Source: Exiguobacterium alkaliphilum 12/1 (GTDB taxonomy: Bacteria; Bacillota; Bacilli; Exiguobacteriales; Exiguobacteriaceae). Taken from it: a DNA stretch of 64,000 nt. The position numbers and the translations under genes were made by a program. The notes beneath the pieces were generated by a model. That model was not told where the DNA came from. It was given only the letters and a program-made list of their open reading frames with translations, and did no database searches. The DNA lies in NCBI RefSeq assembly GCF_000714435.1, contig NZ_JJMW01000022.1, positions 1-64,000 on the forward strand, read 5' to 3'. This document shows, in pieces, positions 63,351-64,000 of the stretch; the stretch's first letter is position 1; each line of letters begins with the position of its first letter.

Positions 63351-63611
63351 ATGAATGAAATCCCCTTATCGAACGAATGGATCTTACGCTATTCACCGGT
63401 CATGGAGCTATGGCTGAAAGAAGACGGAATCTTGCTCGTCGACGATGACAACCGGATTCGGCTCACGCTTGAAATCGGGAACGATCAAGCGATGCAAATC
63501 AAAAGCATCGAGCAAGACGGTGCTTACTTCGTCGTCGACCCGGTGAATAAACGAATGACGTTCGAACTCGAGGAAGAAGAAGAGGAAAGCGATTCTCGCT
63601 TCTGGGAATAA
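63351..63611 (+). CDS. hypothetical acidic protein, 86 residues
   Basis: GTAGGAGGC upstream of ATG. Soluble, beta-rich, ending in a run of six Glu (LEEEEEESDSRFWE). No recognised domain. May be coexpressed with the acyltransferase gene 80 bases downstream, although a weak AGAGTC/GACTCT hairpin lies between. Confidence 0.65.
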   Translation: MNEIPLSNEWILRYSPVMELWLKEDGILLVDDDNRIRLTLEIGNDQAMQIKSIEQDGAYFVVDPVNKRMTFELEEEEEESDSRFWE

Positions 63612-63693
63612 GGTTTCATGCCGTAGAGTCGGATTCTCCATTCGAGAAGAAGACTCTTTCTTATTGCGCGCTACATGGAAAGGAGACAACTGT

Positions 63694-64000
63694 ATGATTC
63701 GCACCGCTGTTTGGTTTTTCTCATTTTTCGCCGTACTTCCAGTGACATTGCCGTTTTTAAAGAAGGCAAGCACGATCGAGGTACCGGCCCGCTATCGCTA
63801 CGTGCAAGACATCGCCTATAAATGGGCCACCTTTTTATTAAAGGTTGCCGGGGCGAACGTTCGTGTGAAGGGACTCGAAAACATCCCGAACGAACCGGTC
63901 GTCTACGTCGCGAACCACCAAGGAAACTTCGACGTCCCGATTATGATCACGGCGACGAAACACCCGAAAGCGTTCATTTCAAAAATCGAAGTTCAAAAAT
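63694..64000 (+). CDS. plsC: 1-acyl-sn-glycerol-3-phosphate acyltransferase, partial
   Basis: First 102 codons only; the gene runs out of the window. ATG after AAAGGAGAC. N-terminal membrane helix (WFFSFFAVLPVTLPFL), then the acyltransferase motif I NHQGNFD (NHxxxxD catalytic pair) at about residues 73-79 and the start of motif II region. Makes phosphatidic acid from lysophosphatidic acid. Confidence 0.88.
   Translation, partial: MIRTAVWFFSFFAVLPVTLPFLKKASTIEVPARYRYVQDIAYKWATFLLKVAGANVRVKGLENIPNEPVVYVANHQGNFDVPIMITATKHPKAFISKIEVQK

Noticed and set aside
1-64000. CRISPR arrays, tRNA genes or an intact insertion sequence
   Set aside because: No regularly spaced direct repeats, no cloverleaf with TTCGA arm and CCA end, and no full transposase were found on reading both strands.

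Overview
The window is one contiguous stretch of a low-GC-phylum (Bacillota) chromosome that I assign, by inference, to Exiguobacterium or a close relative. The reasons are long gene-order blocks shared with the Bacillus subtilis chromosome (ygxA-ygzB-perR-gsaB, ygaD-ygaC-mutY-yfhP, yfhF-recX-yfhH, yfjT-rlmD-yfkAB-yfkF-yfkH, menFDHBEC), strong AGGAGG ribosome binding sites, frequent TTG and GTG starts, compact intergenic gaps with intrinsic terminators, and a C/G-rich wobble position that is higher than in Bacillus. No tRNA gene, complete rRNA gene, CRISPR array or intact insertion sequence is visible. The left edge carries what look like the tandem promoters and leader of an rRNA operon that lies outside the window and is transcribed leftwards.

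Layout. 1-220: rrn-type promoters and a terminator. 0.2-4.8 kb: membrane-tethered PstS-like protein, ygxA, ygzB, perR, glutamate-1-semialdehyde aminomutase. 4.8-9.4 kb: an SgrR-like regulator divergent from an MFS transporter, a DCC-family thiol protein and an unknown protein. 9.4-9.85 kb: a non-coding hairpin-rich repeat. 9.8-14.8 kb: ygaD exporter, ygaC, SRPBCC protein, mutY, yfhP. 14.8-17.4 kb: YceI protein, aldehyde dehydrogenase plus DUF779. 17.5-22.0 kb: a cupin regulator and potABCD polyamine uptake operon. 22.0-27.9 kb: two small proteins, then an operon made of a short leader peptide, an attenuator, a heterodimeric BmrCD-type exporter and an RtcB RNA ligase. 27.9-32.7 kb: lactate permease, recX, yfhF, amidohydrolase. 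32.8-35.9 kb: acetyltransferase and a two-component system whose kinase is frameshifted at its C terminus. 35.7-37.1 kb: an AT-rich island holding a hairpin repeat, an IS1182-type transposase remnant and a secreted protein with a 56-residue membrane partner. 37.1-43.9 kb: small proteins, cdd, rlmD, yfjT, YfkAB radical SAM protein, two transporters. 44-48.6 kb: P1B-4 type metal ATPase behind Fur/Per-like boxes, PfkB kinase, Nudix, YihY. 48.6-57.3 kb: carbonic anhydrase, menA and the divergent menFDHBEC operon. 57.3-64 kb: a second copy of the hairpin repeat, map, ykuI, cshA, cvfB, three small proteins and the start of an acyltransferase gene.

How the genes fit together. The men genes form a nearly complete menaquinone route from chorismate to demethylmenaquinone. 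The pot operon is a self-contained uptake and control unit. PerR and a metal ATPase with Per/Fur-like boxes could belong to one peroxide/iron circuit. The most interesting unit is the leader-peptide/attenuator/exporter/RNA-ligase operon, which suggests that drug efflux and RNA repair respond together to translation stress. The second most interesting feature is a family of dispersed hairpin elements (about 9.5, 35.7 and 57.3 kb) that sit directly behind gene terminators.
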